From Bostrychus sinensis (taxonomy: Eukaryota > Chordata > Actinopteri > Gobiiformes > Eleotridae), in assembly GCA_020698575.1 (NCBI GenBank), contig CM036256.1:5222908-5286907 (forward strand): a DNA stretch of 64,000 nt, written 5' to 3'. The notes below the pieces were generated by a model that was given only the letters and a program-made list of their open reading frames with translations, was not told the origin of the DNA and did not search any database. This document shows, piece after piece, positions 53,140-64,000 of the stretch. Within the stretch, counting starts at the first letter, position 1, and the number at the start of each line of letters is the position of its first letter. Both the position numbers and the translations under genes were made by a program.

Positions 53140-54006
53140 AGCAGTGGTTCCCAACTGGTGGGTCAGGGTTTCAAATGTGGGTCATGGGATCTTAACCTTC
53201 AGGCCCCCCTGGCACCTTTTTAGGTCTTTTTAAAGGTATTTGCTCTCATTTTTATGCTAGGGTGAGGATATTTGAGAGTAGAGAGGTAACGGACGCCAAA
53301 AAAATCTTGTTCAAGATGCAGATGTTGGAAAACATTTCAAAAACTTAAAAACTGACACACTCTGCCCTTCCATATGTCAGAGATATTTATGTGACTACGT
53401 TTCGGCTCTGCAGCCTTCGTCAGATCAGTGATCAGTGTATGTTTTTTAGACCACAGGGCGATGATATTTAACAAAGATGTTCAGGAGCAAATTAATTTTG
53501 CTAATGAACATCAGTATCACAACTGAAAAAATGAAATTTTCTGTTGTCTAAATAAATAAAAAACTCACACTCTTCCACTTAAAGCCGTTTTTGGTCCCAT
53601 TGACTTTCATTAAAATCAGTGTTAGGGTGAACCAGCGCCCTCTCCGGGACTGGTAAACAAAAACACTTTGCATCTTCTCAATAGTAAGTAATTTATGTTT
53701 TATTTACAAATGTGTGGAGTTATGTTAACAAACTGGTATTAGGTTAAAAATATGAAAATGAATTAACTTTTGCTCTGTATGATGAGGACAGAGATGAATG
53801 ATCAAAAAACAAACAAAAAAAGTTCTTTTCTTAATGTTTTTTATTTTTAAATGTGACCCAGTGACCAAAATGGGCTTTAAGAGGAAGAACAAGATTTTTT
53901 TTTTTTTTTTTAAAGGAGAGCCTGAAGGTTAAAATGAAACTGAAATGGTTTTAAATTCATTTACCACAAAGGGCATAGTAAAATCAGTCGAGAATCACTG
54001 CACTCT
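53140..54006 (+). mobile_element. hAT-like element, about 0.87 kb
   Basis: The left CAGTGGTTCCCAACTGGTGG and right AGTCGAGAATCACTG are inverted ends. CTATACAG before and CTCTACAG after are a possible aged 8-bp duplication. Internal frames are broken. Confidence 0.65.
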
Positions 54007-55176
54007 ACAGTTCTTATCTTTAATGCACTGTTACTTCACTCTGTCTTGGCTCTTTATACTAACTATTGCTAAAACCTGGCTAGAACCTGAACTGTGCTAT
54101 GTAATGATAAATATATGTGTAATACAACTTAACTAATTACTTGAATCATCAATATATTGGACACTTTAAATGAATATTAAAGAATATCACAGACTCTTTG
54201 TTGTAGTATCAGTAGTATGCAGGAAATGTATTATTACTTTCTACTTAAACTTTTTTTTCTTCCCATTTACACCTCCGTTCAACAAAGGAATGTACTATAG
54301 AAAAAAAACTTGTGCACGTACTTGCTCATTAATTACAAAACAATCAAACATGTAGCACAAGAAAACAAAATAAAATAAGAAATAAAAATAATAACAACAA
54401 CAACAAAAAATAGGGTTACAGTGGTTACATTCATTTACGCTCAGCAGAAACCAGACCTAAATGGTTCTAAAAACATTCTCCAGGGTTTCCAATAATTGTT
54501 TAACTTGTGCAAGTCTCATGGCATATGTCAGTTTCTCCCTAACATAAATATTGTGGACAACACTGAGCCAATGTTCAGAGTTAGGGGCAGTATCAGTGAG
54601 CATTTCCTAGTTCAGGGGTCTGCAACCGTTCAGATCCAAAGAACACAAAAGTCACTTAGCCTATAACGAAATCTAGCATATAAGTAGTGATTAATAACTG
54701 CAAACTAACAAAGACCTTATGAAATACTGCATACTGCATTGATTGTCTCACTCAGAGAACTAGAGTTACATCCTGTAACTACAAGATGATTTGTTTTATA
54801 GTTATTTACTTTGTTACTTATTTATTTACTTTATTAACTTTACAAAGTCCAATGTCAGACGCCCAAAGAGCCACAAGAGCAGGGCTAAACACACGCGGCT
54901 CTAAAACCAGAGGCTGCAGATCTCTGTCCTGGTTAGAGTTTTCTTCTCAGCAGCCAACAGTGTACTATACATATATATTTTCTTAAATCTTTCTGCATCA
55001 TAGATAAGCACCTAACTCTTGACTTGTGGTATTGTGTTTTGTCCAGGTCCAAGTTAAATCTGTCCTGTCGTTCACTCCGATCGACCTTTATTCTTTCTGA
55101 TATTTCGCATTTATCCTCCTCTTTCCTCTTTTTCCGATTAACTTATGTGGCTCTATCTTCCCCTCCCTGTCTCCAG
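54007..55176. other. Intron, mostly unassigned
   Basis: It is AT-rich. 54610-54640 and 54850-54930 (GGGTCTGCAACC, AGAGCCACAAGAGCAGGG, CACGCGGCTCTAAAACC) resemble degraded hAT ends. The pyrimidine-rich 55100-55174 leads to the acceptor. Confidence 0.4.
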
Positions 55177-55224
55177 AACCACACTGTCATACTAACCACA
55201 CCCTGGGGACTCTAACCCTGATGT
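55177..55224 (+). CDS. mtcl1: mtcl1 alternative cassette exon with stop (QNHTVILTTPWGL end)
   Basis: Acceptor CCCTGTCTCCAG. In phase 0 it encodes NHTVILTTPWGL and stops with TAA at 55213-55215. From memory human MTCL1 isoforms end in the near-identical NQTVLLTAPWGL, which fixes the gene identity. Nine bases after the stop there is a perfect GTAAGT donor, so this is probably a 48-nt internal exon and not the last one. Inclusion ends the protein at 1427 residues counted from 16961; skipping lets 52885 join 60703. The stop is so near the junction that nonsense-mediated decay is not expected. Confidence 0.88.
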
Positions 55225-55727
55225 GTAAGTTCCTCTTTTGGCCTTCAGGGGGCGCTCTCAGCCTCCCGGACATGACATCACTCCCCATCACTGCATGCCT
55301 CACAGGACACTCCAGTGGCCGTGTGTGAAGCCATGGGCGCTCACAGTGTGCGGCGCTCATGCATCTGTTCCTTGTTGGTGAATTGTGCATGCTCTTTGTA
55401 CAGATCATCGGTTTTTTTTTGTTTTTTGTTTTTTGTTTTTTTTTATTTAAAGGACCACACTGGTGCTTTATAAAACTGTGCCCAAACTATTTAAGGTAAA
55501 AGTGATACAACTGGCAACATGAGATGGGACACTTCCACTACAAGACAAGAGTTCTACAATTTAAGGTTTAGAAATGGTACTTAAAACACAGATCAGTGAT
55601 ATTTCTACAGAAGCGTATTGCATTCACCTGAAAAAAAAAAAAGTTTCTGTTTTAATGAGCTAAGTTAGTTCTGTTTTTACGAGAAAAGTTCTGTTTTTAT
55701 GAGTATAAATAACTAACTTTGCTCATT
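55225..55727. other. Intron with no recognised feature
   Basis: A poly-T/GTTTTTT run lies at 55410-55446. No exon is seen. Confidence 0.4.
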
Positions 55728-55946
55728 AGTTTTGTTGCAGTGGCGTGGTAAAAAGCAGAGGGCACTACATAGACCATGATCCTTTGCTCCGTTTGCGCCA
55801 ACATGGTGGAGGAAGCCGGTGTTTTTAGCAGCGTTAGCAGGATAAATCAGTAAATATCAGGGCTTAAAGCTGTTTTCTGTAGTGGAGGACTCAAAAGGTT
55901 AGTAAATAATACGCTAAAAGTTACAAAATAAACTTTTTACGTTCAT
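55728..55946 (+). repeat. 219-bp duplicated block, copy 2
   Basis: It runs from AGTTTTGTTGCAGTGGCGTG to TTTTTACGTTCAT and pairs base for base with 50596-50814 without gaps by eye. It sits in the next intron but one, in the same orientation. Confidence 0.9.
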
Positions 55947-58554
55947 GCACGACACCGCAATGCTTCGCTCGTTCATTTCCTCTCTCTCCTCGTCTCCGTG
56001 TGCTCGAGGAGCAGACTACAGGCTCAGACTGGACTCGCGCTGAAAACTCTAAACTAACTCTAGTGTGCTGACCCCAGATCAGTGATGTCTGAGAGATGTG
56101 CTCTTTGTTTACAAGAGCCTTGTGTCCATTGACTTATAAGAAGGGGAAGTTCCTTATATGGTCATTGCTCATGGCACCTGTTTGAGCTGCTGTTCAAAGT
56201 TTTTTGTTGTCAGACCAAACTAATGTGATCCAGATGAAAATTTAGTTATCTGTCATACTTTAGAGCAGATAAAACATGAAATATGACAATAATTATTGCA
56301 CAAAGGGCTTGGCAGGGCATTTTTATATAATAAATGTTATCGTGAGCCTCCCCATAATATCGCAATAAATATCGTATCGTGAGGTTAATATCGTGATAAT
56401 ATCATACTGTGAGTTTTGGATATCGTTACATCCCTCTGTATTTAACACTAATGTTGATTTTCTAAACACAAATCTAACATTACTTCATGTTTACTTTCTC
56501 TAACTAAATCTGTTACACTGCTCCTGTTCAGAGACAAAAGTGTCCCATCATAGAAACAGTATGTATTCATATTTTTGTGTACTTTTCAACTTCTGCCCTG
56601 ATCACAAATCTAAAATATTTTGCTATTTTTTAGAATTTTAACCCTTTTTATGCCAGTGTATGTGATGACATACACATAAACACATACAAAAATGAAATAT
56701 CTTCAGTATTCTCAAAGTGGATTTTTTAAGGGGGTTTAATACTGCCTTGGATATCTCAAAGATTACCAACAACATTTATTTAGATGGATTTGGGATTTTT
56801 TATTGTAAGAAAAAGTTACGTTGTTACTGTTTAGTGACAAAAATGTCGCAGTCACAAAACATCAGATTAATAATAATATGTTAATATTTGTTCTACTTTT
56901 TTTTTACATAAATCTTTTAATCAACTTTTCACCTGACTGTTATGCACAAAAAAGTATACATTTTTTATGATGTTTTGTGACAGAAACACTTTTGTCTCTG
57001 AACAAGAGCAACGTAACTTTGTTAAAATTGGGAGGTAAAGGTTCATTTTCAGTACAAAGCCTGGCAGAAACCTGTGTGGTCCTTTAAAGCTCACAAACCA
57101 AACTCGTGTAAGAGGCATCTCCTGTGTGGATTACAGATTGCTGTGTCAGATTTTGGCGGCAAAATGTTTCTCAGCGTCTGGAACACAAAGCACCGCTCTA
57201 CTGGACGTCCCACACGTGGTACAGCGCAGGTGTTGGCCTGAATCCATGCGGCGCCTATGACTCTAATAGTGTGTTTTCACCAGGTCCTGCTCTGTGTCGC
57301 TGTGAGAACCAGGAAACTCTCTGACGTTCTGTGTCCATAGAGTGCTGTTCTTCTGTCTCCTCTTACGGTCATCATCTTCATTCACTAACCACACTTTCAG
57401 AGACATGGAATGAAGTTGGCTGTTAACATCAGCACTGTTCTCCTTCACCTCTGTCTGCGCAGTGGTAACGTTTGTGCATGAAAGGACAGAGACGCCTTTA
57501 GAAGCTCAACACGACCCTGGATTCAGTGACTTGTCGTTGATAAGTTGGGTTGGTGTGTTCAAAACAAATATCGACCTTCATTTGAGGCTTTTTACCAGCT
57601 ACTAATGCTGCTTTCAAGTGGTGTCGGTTTTATCGTACACACGAGTTTCAGACACGAACGCCCCGTCTAATCTAGTCGTGGTAAATCGTAACTGTAGAAG
57701 CAACATAAACTGTCCGAGTTCTGACGTAGCGACTTAATTACCAGCGTTTTGTGAATGGTAAAACGTTTAAGTTTACTTTTATGGAGAGTTTCACAAAATA
57801 AAGTAAAACATAGAATTATATTTTTTGAAGTTTGAAGTCTGTTTTGTGCTACACCAGACTTCAAGACTTTTTTTTTATATTTATTTTGAGCGTAAGAGAA
57901 ATAAAAAATAAAATAAAATAAATATATACAATGAAAAAATATCATGATCTACATATTATACATACATAAACAAAATTATGTATATTTACATATAATTTTA
58001 CAGTGTTATGCTCGAAAGGGAGTGGGAGGAAGCTAAGCTTATTACATCCCAGCCCTAAAGTCCTTTCCCAGATGACTTCCTTTTTATCACAGTATTATAA
58101 TAATAATAATAATAATATAAAAGGCATATTCATACAAATACATACATTTCTTTACTTATCTGTACAATCATTTAATTAATAAATAGTTACTATCAATAAT
58201 AAGTTCATAGTTATATTTAATTAATAGTTATTTTTACAATAGTTAATCATTAGTTAATAGTTAAATAGTGAGATATTATTATAGTTAATGTTATAGAAGT
58301 AATAATAATGTTAATAACCCTTATCATAATTAAGGTCATCATCACTTTCACAGTCATTGCCATTTGCACAATAAAAGTAACAACAACAACAATCACAAAA
58401 TTAATAACAATAATAATAAATCTTACAGTACACATTAGATTAATATCATTAGATATTTATCTGACTTAAAGCTTCAACATTATCATGGTAGAGATAGAAT
58501 TGAACACTAGAGTGGCCATGGCAACCGCTTACGTGGCAATTCCGGCGGCCATCT
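55947..58554. other. Intron with scattered repeat pieces
   Basis: 56340-56435 carries the CGTATCGTGAGG...GATATCGTTACATCCCT end of a CGATA-rich hAT MITE. 56640-57010 recurs reversed at 46910-47300. 57885-58450 is AT-rich with AATAAT runs. No exon with splice framing was recognised. Confidence 0.45.
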
Positions 58555-58960
58555 TGTGACTGTAGGATAAGGCTAATGCTAATGGTTAGTAAGTAATGAC
58601 ATAACTTCAAAAAATAAATGAGAAACAGTGATAGTCGTAATAAGTCTGGCAGTCTCAGTCAATACATTTTTCACTGAAATACAAAAATAAATATGAAGAT
58701 TATAAATATTGCTGTGGTCTGTACTTTCAGAGCTACTGTCCTAGAACCACTGTGTGTTTGTTTTTGTAAAGGTATTAGAACAGATGGCCACAGCACCAAC
58801 AATAAGAGTGTGAGGACAATAAATTAAAATATACCATTATACCAAGTTGGAAACCAAGAATTGAAATGTCTCAGTGCTGAAGTGAGTGCACTAAGACAAG
58901 ACGTTAGATCAAACAAAAATATAAAAAGTTATCAAATTAACAAATAAATAAAAATAAATA
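58555..58960. mobile_element. Dispersed repeat shared with 50040-50370
   Basis: TTTTTCACTGAAATACAAAA, CCACTGTGTGTTTG, GGCCACAGCACCAA and ATTAAAATATACCA repeat the order seen at 50 kb. The class is uncertain. Confidence 0.6.
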
Positions 58961-60002
58961 AGTTACCACCGTCCGACCAAAAAAGACGTGAATGCGCACA
59001 AGTCGTGTAAAAGAGACTTGAAAGCAGCATGAACCCTCTCAGCCTCTGTAGTGACCTCACTTCCTGTAAACGTTACTGCTGCATGCTCTGTACCTGCTGT
59101 GTACGATACCATGGAAACAGATTTGTTTGTAGTCCATGCTCCGTTGCCAGTGTTTGAGAAGCTGAGGCAGACGTTCTCGCTCCTGAGCCGTCTCACTGAT
59201 CTGTCCATTCCTCATGCCACAGATGTTTAAGAACAGCTGCAGTTGCTTCCTGTGTGTGTCAGACAGAAAACTATGTAAATATTGGTCTTTTCTTATTCAC
59301 TGTAGTCGATGACAGTTCAGTCCATGTCCTCTGTGTCCTCTGCTGCACTGTCTCCTTCACTTTGTCTTGTCTGTGTCTCCTTCATTCACCGTCAGAGTCA
59401 GACAGAAAAGGCCGGGTCTGTCACATAGCATTGCTTTGGCGTTCGCTCATGTTATCGTAGCATTTACTGATATGACCTGACCTAGCTTGGCGAGTCGGAC
59501 TGTCCTGTTTGCTTTTCACAAGTGGGACAGGCCGGTTCCCCTCTCAGAGCGAAGCGTTTCTGTGATTTGATTTGGAACTGGCCTATCACAGCCGTTTATC
59601 TGCAGCGTGTTTTACGAAAATAGAAGCTAACCATGGTAGCGCTAGCTACTGAGCTAATTTAATAACTTCTCTGAGCTGATTAACAGTGTTTAGTGCTTTC
59701 CTTCGTCACCTGTTGGTTTTGCTGACATCTGTGTTGTTGTTCATTCCTCTGTGGGATTTTTTTCTTCATCTTGTTTCCATTTAACAACAGTAAAGTCCCA
59801 CTGACGTCCAACATAATGTCCACATGGAAAAAAAAAAACGACTTACTTTGTACAACTGGCTTCTGCTGCTGTTCCTGTTCAGAAATAAGTACAGAGCTGC
59901 GCATAACACGGTGTATTCTGGTGTTTTATTAAAAAAAAAAAAAAAAAAACAGCATGAAACTACCATGTTTGTTTAGAAAACAGGTCAGCACACTGCTTAT
60001 GT
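58961..60002. other. Intron with no recognised feature
   Basis: Short open frames on both strands have no motif. Poly-A runs lie at 59826 and 59932. Confidence 0.4.
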
Positions 60003-60334
60003 CCCGCCCTTCAAAGCAATTTCCTTCCTTAAACTTTTTGTATGTTGCCTTTTTACTCCAAATCAGTGGAAACAGAGCTGTACACCATTTTTTAGATAAA
60101 TGAATGAGAGCAGACTGGATGTAGAGGGCTTGTTGTTGATTGGTCAGTTCTTCCTGGAGTGGGCAGGTTTTTTTTTGTGGAACCAAGCGTATTGAGGCCT
60201 CAGAAATTCAGAGCCAGAAAATACAGAATTACTCAAACAAAACACAACTCCAGGTATGTTTTTGATGAGGGAACAACGTTACAACACGGGAGAAAGCTCA
60301 GGAAAGTTGTTTTTGCAGAATATAGACCCTTTAA
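60003..60334 (+). mobile_element. TTAA-type MITE, right half
   Basis: It carries GATTGGTCAGTTCTTCCTGG, AGGCCTCAGAAATTCAG and the right end GCAGAATATAGACCCTTTAA. The left half is missing. Confidence 0.7.
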
Positions 60335-60702
60335 GAGGCGTTTTGCTGTCGGCCTCAGATGGAGGTCACCAGTAAACCCCAGAAGTAATGCTATGACTTC
60401 TTCTGCTGTAGAGCGACTTTGTCAGTAGTGCACAGCGCCTCTTGCTGGCCTAATGGGCTAACTACAGCGTTGTAAATGGACTGGACTTGTTAATGACACA
60501 AAAAAAGCATTATTTGTGACTGAACTATTCATTGTTCATACTTCATTTTGCTTCTCTAATACCTCTACATAAATATTCATCCTTTCATCTGTGAGCTAGT
60601 GACAGTTTTCAGACCTCTGGCATGTTTTTGTTTTATTGTCTCCACCTCCCTGTCCCCTCTGTGCAGCCCCCGTCTCACTGACCTGTACACTGTCATCACC
60701 AG
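60335..60702. other. Last mtcl1 intron, 3' part, no other feature
   Basis: It contains CACAGCGCCTCTTGCTGGCC, often seen in fish repeats. It ends in TCACTGACCTGTACACTGTCATCACCAG, with a weak pyrimidine tract before the exon. Confidence 0.35.
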
Positions 60703-60909
60703 GACTTGCCCCGCTCGCCCGTGGCTCCCCCGCTGGACTCCTGCTTCCACCGTCCGGCCAGACCCGCCCGCCGCCGCCCCCCGTCCCGCTGGGCCCGCTC
60801 CCCTTCCTCGTCCCCCAAGTGGAGCGAGACGTCCCAGACGAGGTTCGCCTTTCCTCCTCCTTCCCCGGGACAGCGCCGGACCATCGCGGAGCAAGAGGAG
60901 CCGACATAA
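60703..60909 (+). CDS. mtcl1: mtcl1 alternative C-terminal exon (68 codons plus stop)
   Basis: Acceptor GTCATCACCAG, phase 0. Joined to 52885 it encodes DLPRSPVAPPLDSCFHRPAR, then PARRRPPSRWARSPSSSPKW, and ends EQEEPT with TAA. From memory the canonical MTCL1/MTCL2 C-termini contain RPERPANRRPPSRWAPHSP, so the RPARPARRRPPSRW core is the family match. Human tails continue further; here the end is shorter or diverged. The tail is very basic and Ser/Pro-rich, which fits contact with microtubules or regulation by phosphorylation (inference). If the 55177 exon is included, this exon is 3' UTR. Confidence 0.87.
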   Translation, partial: DLPRSPVAPPLDSCFHRPARPARRRPPSRWARSPSSSPKWSETSQTRFAFPPPSPGQRRTIAEQEEPT

Positions 60910-61205
60910 ACTCTTACTCCCCCTTCCATGTTTGACTTTATGGACCACAGCCAGTACCTCAAAGCCCCACTGAGAACTACAGACTCCCAAACCGGGAGCG
61001 GGACGGGCTCGGACACACAGCACCAGCTAAGCATTGGACAAACTTCTACAGAGATCTTAGAAAACGGTGCCTGTCCACGCTCCAGTATTGTACGGGTGTC
61101 AGACATAAGCACTGGAGTCATTTTTTTTACCAATTATTTTTATGTTTACATTTTGCTTTTTTACATTATTGTCAATATGCATTAAAGTATTGTTCTTTTA
61201 TTTAT
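60910..61205 (+). other. mtcl1: mtcl1 3' untranslated region
   Basis: After the TAA stop there is no further conserved frame. The region runs to an ATTAAA signal at 61181. It is free of recognised transposons, unlike its surroundings, which supports its being exonic. Confidence 0.7.
61181..61186 (+). terminator. mtcl1: Poly(A) signal ATTAAA
   Basis: ATTAAA, the second most common vertebrate signal, is followed 25-40 bases later by a GT-rich stretch (GTTGTTTTGTCTGTGTG). This is the expected layout of a cleavage site near 61200-61210. Confidence 0.65.
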
Positions 61206-61274
61206 CAGAGCACAGTTGTTTTGTCTGTGTGACTTTAAAGAAAAGGGAAGACAAAACAAACTGCGTACTACAGC

Positions 61275-62021
61275 CCTGTGGTTCTCAGCTGGTCTGACTG
61301 CCAGGAACTTTTTTGGTACCTGCTCGGCCGAGGTTCCAACCGAGCCAAACCAGTACTAAAATGTGACACAGAATAATAAAATTATTTTATTTTGTTAGCA
61401 TGAAAGCAACATTACTTTGCTACTTTCCACCACCGTTACAAAGCTGCTTGACTTATCGTTAAATGTTGTCTCTTAGCAGCTTCCCAAACTCTTTTTCATT
61501 CATTTTCTTCCGCTTGTTCCCGTTCGGGGTCGCAGGTCACTGGAGCCTATCCCGGTAACTTTGGGCCTTAAGCGGGGTGCACCCTGGACAGGGGCCAGCT
61601 TGTCCCAGGGCTCTCTTGTACTTCTCAGTAGTATTTCCTTGTAGCCTTTTCTGACTCTTTTCTTTGGCTTTGTGAGTGACAAAAACCACAAAACCAGAAC
61701 CAAGTACAACATTGCGTCCTGCACTGTTGTTGTTTATGTAGCATTTACAGAATGTACCGGTACCACAAAGTAATGGAAAATGACCCAAACCGAGTAAAAT
61801 AAAACAGTAAAACCAAGAAGTGCTGGTGGAAAACAGCCTTTGATGAAAGGGCCTAGTGTTATATCTTTTCAGGGGCCTCAGAAAACTTGGCAGCGCATCT
61901 GGCTGTACCAGACTCATTCTTTGTATAGAATAGAAAGAGTAATAGTCTGGCTGGCCAGGCTAATGTTGACCCTCCCTGCAACCCACTCTTGGGTCCCGAC
62001 CCACCAGTTGGGAACCACAGG
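61275..62021. mobile_element. hAT-like element with a SINE-tail insert
   Basis: CCTGTGGTTCTCAGCTGGTC and GACCCACCAGTTGGGAACCA(CAGG) are inverted ends. Inside, 61495-61615 is a reversed-tail fish SINE (CATTCATTTTCTTCCGCTTG, CCCTGGACAGGGGCCAGC). No transposase frame survives. Confidence 0.65.
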
Positions 62022-62058
62022 ACAAAGCAGACACTTGATGTCATTTCTGAGGCTGATG

Positions 62059-62096
62059 TGTTTGTTTGTTTGTTTGTTTGTTTGTTTGTTTGTTTA
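62059..62096 (+). repeat. TTTG tetranucleotide microsatellite
   Basis: About nine TTTG units in a row. Confidence 0.95.
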
Positions 62097-63600
62097 GATG
62101 TGAGTGAACGTCCTAAGCCTTGTTTCCACTGAAGCAGTCTGGTACAGTTTGGGTCAGTACAGAGTCCGCTTACCTTGAGTACTTACAAATACCTACTGCG
62201 TGAAAACAAAAGCAGAAAACAAATTCCTCCATGGGACAATAAAATCTACCTTACCTTATACTTCCAGGCAATTGCTGCACTTAAAGGTACTATGAGCAGT
62301 ATATATATATTTTTAATACTTTATAAAAATGATTTATTCACAAGTAAATATATTTACATAATGGCCAAGTTGTTTATGTTTATGATTTTTTGTTTTGGTT
62401 CTAAAACTGCATCACCAATCATCCAATCAGAAAGGAGACCATTGTTTTGATTTAGATTGCAATACTGTTTTTAACCCAGCATGAGCGCTGCTGCTTACAG
62501 TACCTTTAAAAGTCAAAGGGTGATTTACTCACTTTTTTTATTTTTATTTGTAGTTTAACAACAAAGATGACAAACAGTAATATTCAATCACCATTTGATT
62601 CATTTTTCATACAAAAAAGAGTAATAATAACAACAATAACCATAATACATTAATAAAAAACAACAGAAAACTACCAAAAGAAAAAAAAAACACACACACA
62701 GGGAGTTGGCCACTAAATGTTTAGATCTGCACTCGTCCCAGGCGCAGCAATGGCTCTGTCTACATAAACACGCACAATCACCATCGCCATACATCACAGC
62801 TCTACATCCGCACACCTCCAAATATATACAACTATATATCTATACATATGTTTTCTATAGACAAATATACCTCTCTGCATTTACATTTACATTTTAAGTA
62901 AACATTTCTAACCACCACATCTAGGAATTTACTCTCTTTTGTTATCAAAGGCTTCCCAACACCAAACCACACTGTTCCAACCTAACTTTTACCGTACAAC
63001 TGAGTAAAAACATGGCTTTTCCAGCGTCATTGTCAAAAACGTGTGACAACAATCCCTTATGCAGATTTGGAAGGCAGAGGTACAAATACGAGTGAGTTAT
63101 TTGCATGCCTTTTGAACACTAGCACTTTAGTGCATGTACATACGAGCCGTAGTCCTTCGTGGTCACTCAGAAAGAAAAGCTGTCGTTTTAACCGTCACAT
63201 GATTTGCATTGAAAAAAATAAGAAACGTTTTTAAGTAAATTATTATTATTGTACTTACAGGCTGTCTTTGTACAGTTGTTACTATTGAATATGAATTTCT
63301 TTTGACAAGAAAAAATATGAATGTTTTAAATGAAAGTCCATGTCTGATGAGTTCGATGTACAAACTGAATGGTAATAAATAAGAATGTGTATTTACCAGA
63401 CGACTGACTGGATTTATTTTGTATAAAAGAGAGCTTGTGTAGTTTTTGGCTTCGTGGTGACATCTTGAGATGGGTTCAAAAGCCCCTGCAGAAGAAACTC
63501 TGTCGTGTGTCTGTTTGGCGAGAGTAGAGTGAATCTTCCAGACAGAAAGCTTGTACTGTTTCATCTGGAGCACAGTTAACAACAGCAGAGCACAGAGCTG
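62097..63600. other. Unassigned, mostly non-repetitive sequence downstream of mtcl1
   Basis: No coding exon was recognised. From about 62520 the sequence lacks recognisable transposons and carries AATAAA at 63374 (+) and several TTTATT words (minus-strand AATAAA, such as 62539-62550). It could be an extended mtcl1 3' UTR or the 3' UTR of a convergent gene lying to the right. Confidence 0.3.
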
Positions 63601-63639
63601 CAGCCTCTGTCCCGTTTACAGTTACACATTAAACTTTCA

Positions 63640-63988
63640 GTCTTTCTGAAACAGTGTTGGACTCCTGTGCATTAGTGTCTCAGGTTTTCTAACTTAAAAT
63701 AATGTATGTGTGGTAAACCTCTTCTGTTGGGGAGCTGTTATTGTGACTTTGCAGAGAACGCTTGCATTAGGTGTCTGTCGCCCCCTGCTGGCAACGGTGG
63801 AGAATGGACAAAACATAAAATGGCTACTTAGCACGACTATTAGCAACATGAGGATAACAGATAAATGAGCTGATGCTTTGTAGTGACGGAGGTTTAAGGC
63901 TGAAATGATGTTGTTTTTGAGGTGGAATCAATTATAACATGGTTAAAAGCTCAAAAAAGTCAATTTAGCAAAATAGTGAACCTTTAAG
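63640..63988 (+). mobile_element. TTAA-type MITE
   Basis: It contains CTTCTGTTGGGGAGCTGTTA, CGCCCCCTGCTGGCAACGGT and TTAGCAACATGAGGATAACA and ends GTGAACCTTTAA. It is the family member nearest to the 21412 copy. Confidence 0.7.
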
Positions 63989-64000
63989 ATGCTTTCACTT

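Noticed and set aside
60577..61133. Minus-strand frames of 103-148 codons
   Set aside because: Antisense of the GC-rich alternative C-terminal exon; no feature of their own.

Overview
The window reads as nuclear DNA of a ray-finned fish, probably a percomorph. It has one protein-coding gene with short GC-rich exons split by long AT-rich introns. Those introns hold fish-type tRNA-SINEs, L1- and L2-like LINE scraps, many hAT, pogo-like and TTAA-flanked MITEs, and large minisatellites. No bacterial, viral or organellar gene organisation is visible, and no tRNA, rRNA or CRISPR array was found.

The gene is the 3' two thirds of mtcl1 (microtubule crosslinking factor 1, SOGA/MTCL family), on the + strand from about 15.2 kb to 61.2 kb. 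The promoter and the long N-terminal exon must lie to the left. I reconstruct a chain of exons at 15199-15258 (less sure), 16961-18319, 26441-26521, 30960-31055, 34472-34693, 35743-35916, 42060-42227, 44558-44809, 47381-47701, 49695-49771, 51391-52885, 55177-55224 and 60703-60909. Every junction is GT-AG. All are phase 0 except the 49771/51391 junction, so most exons can be skipped without a frameshift. From 16961 the chain encodes 1415 residues before the alternative ends.

Three alternative C-termini are visible. (1) An exon at 25170-25280 encodes a 36-residue hydrophobic tail like the membrane tail of SOGA3/MTCL3; it would stop the protein before most of the coiled-coil and tail regions. 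(2) A 48-nt exon at 55177-55224 ends the protein in TPWGL and is followed at once by a strong splice donor. (3) If that exon is skipped, exon 60703-60909 adds a 68-residue Arg/Pro/Ser-rich tail, followed by an ATTAAA poly(A) signal at 61181.

Layout: 1-15 kb is intronic or upstream, with two large arrays of an 11-bp unit (TCCTGGTTTAG), an AGT array, two arrays of the same 11-bp unit in the opposite orientation, a TTAA-flanked transposon inside an older repeat, and a pogo-like MITE. 15-18.3 kb carries the first exons. 18.3-35 kb is intron rich in nested hAT elements, split LINEs and another degenerate 11-bp array. 35-50 kb holds the central coiled-coil exons, with a second AGT array, a three-level transposon nest, a 36-bp inverted repeat around an L2 LINE, a duplicated splice acceptor and a 20/16-bp minisatellite. 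50-61 kb holds the large C-terminal exon and the alternative ends. 61-64 kb is 3' UTR, repeats and unassigned sequence. The least ordinary aspects are the membrane-tail exon, the cassette-controlled C-terminus and the dispersed 11-bp minisatellite family, which may derive from a hAT MITE.
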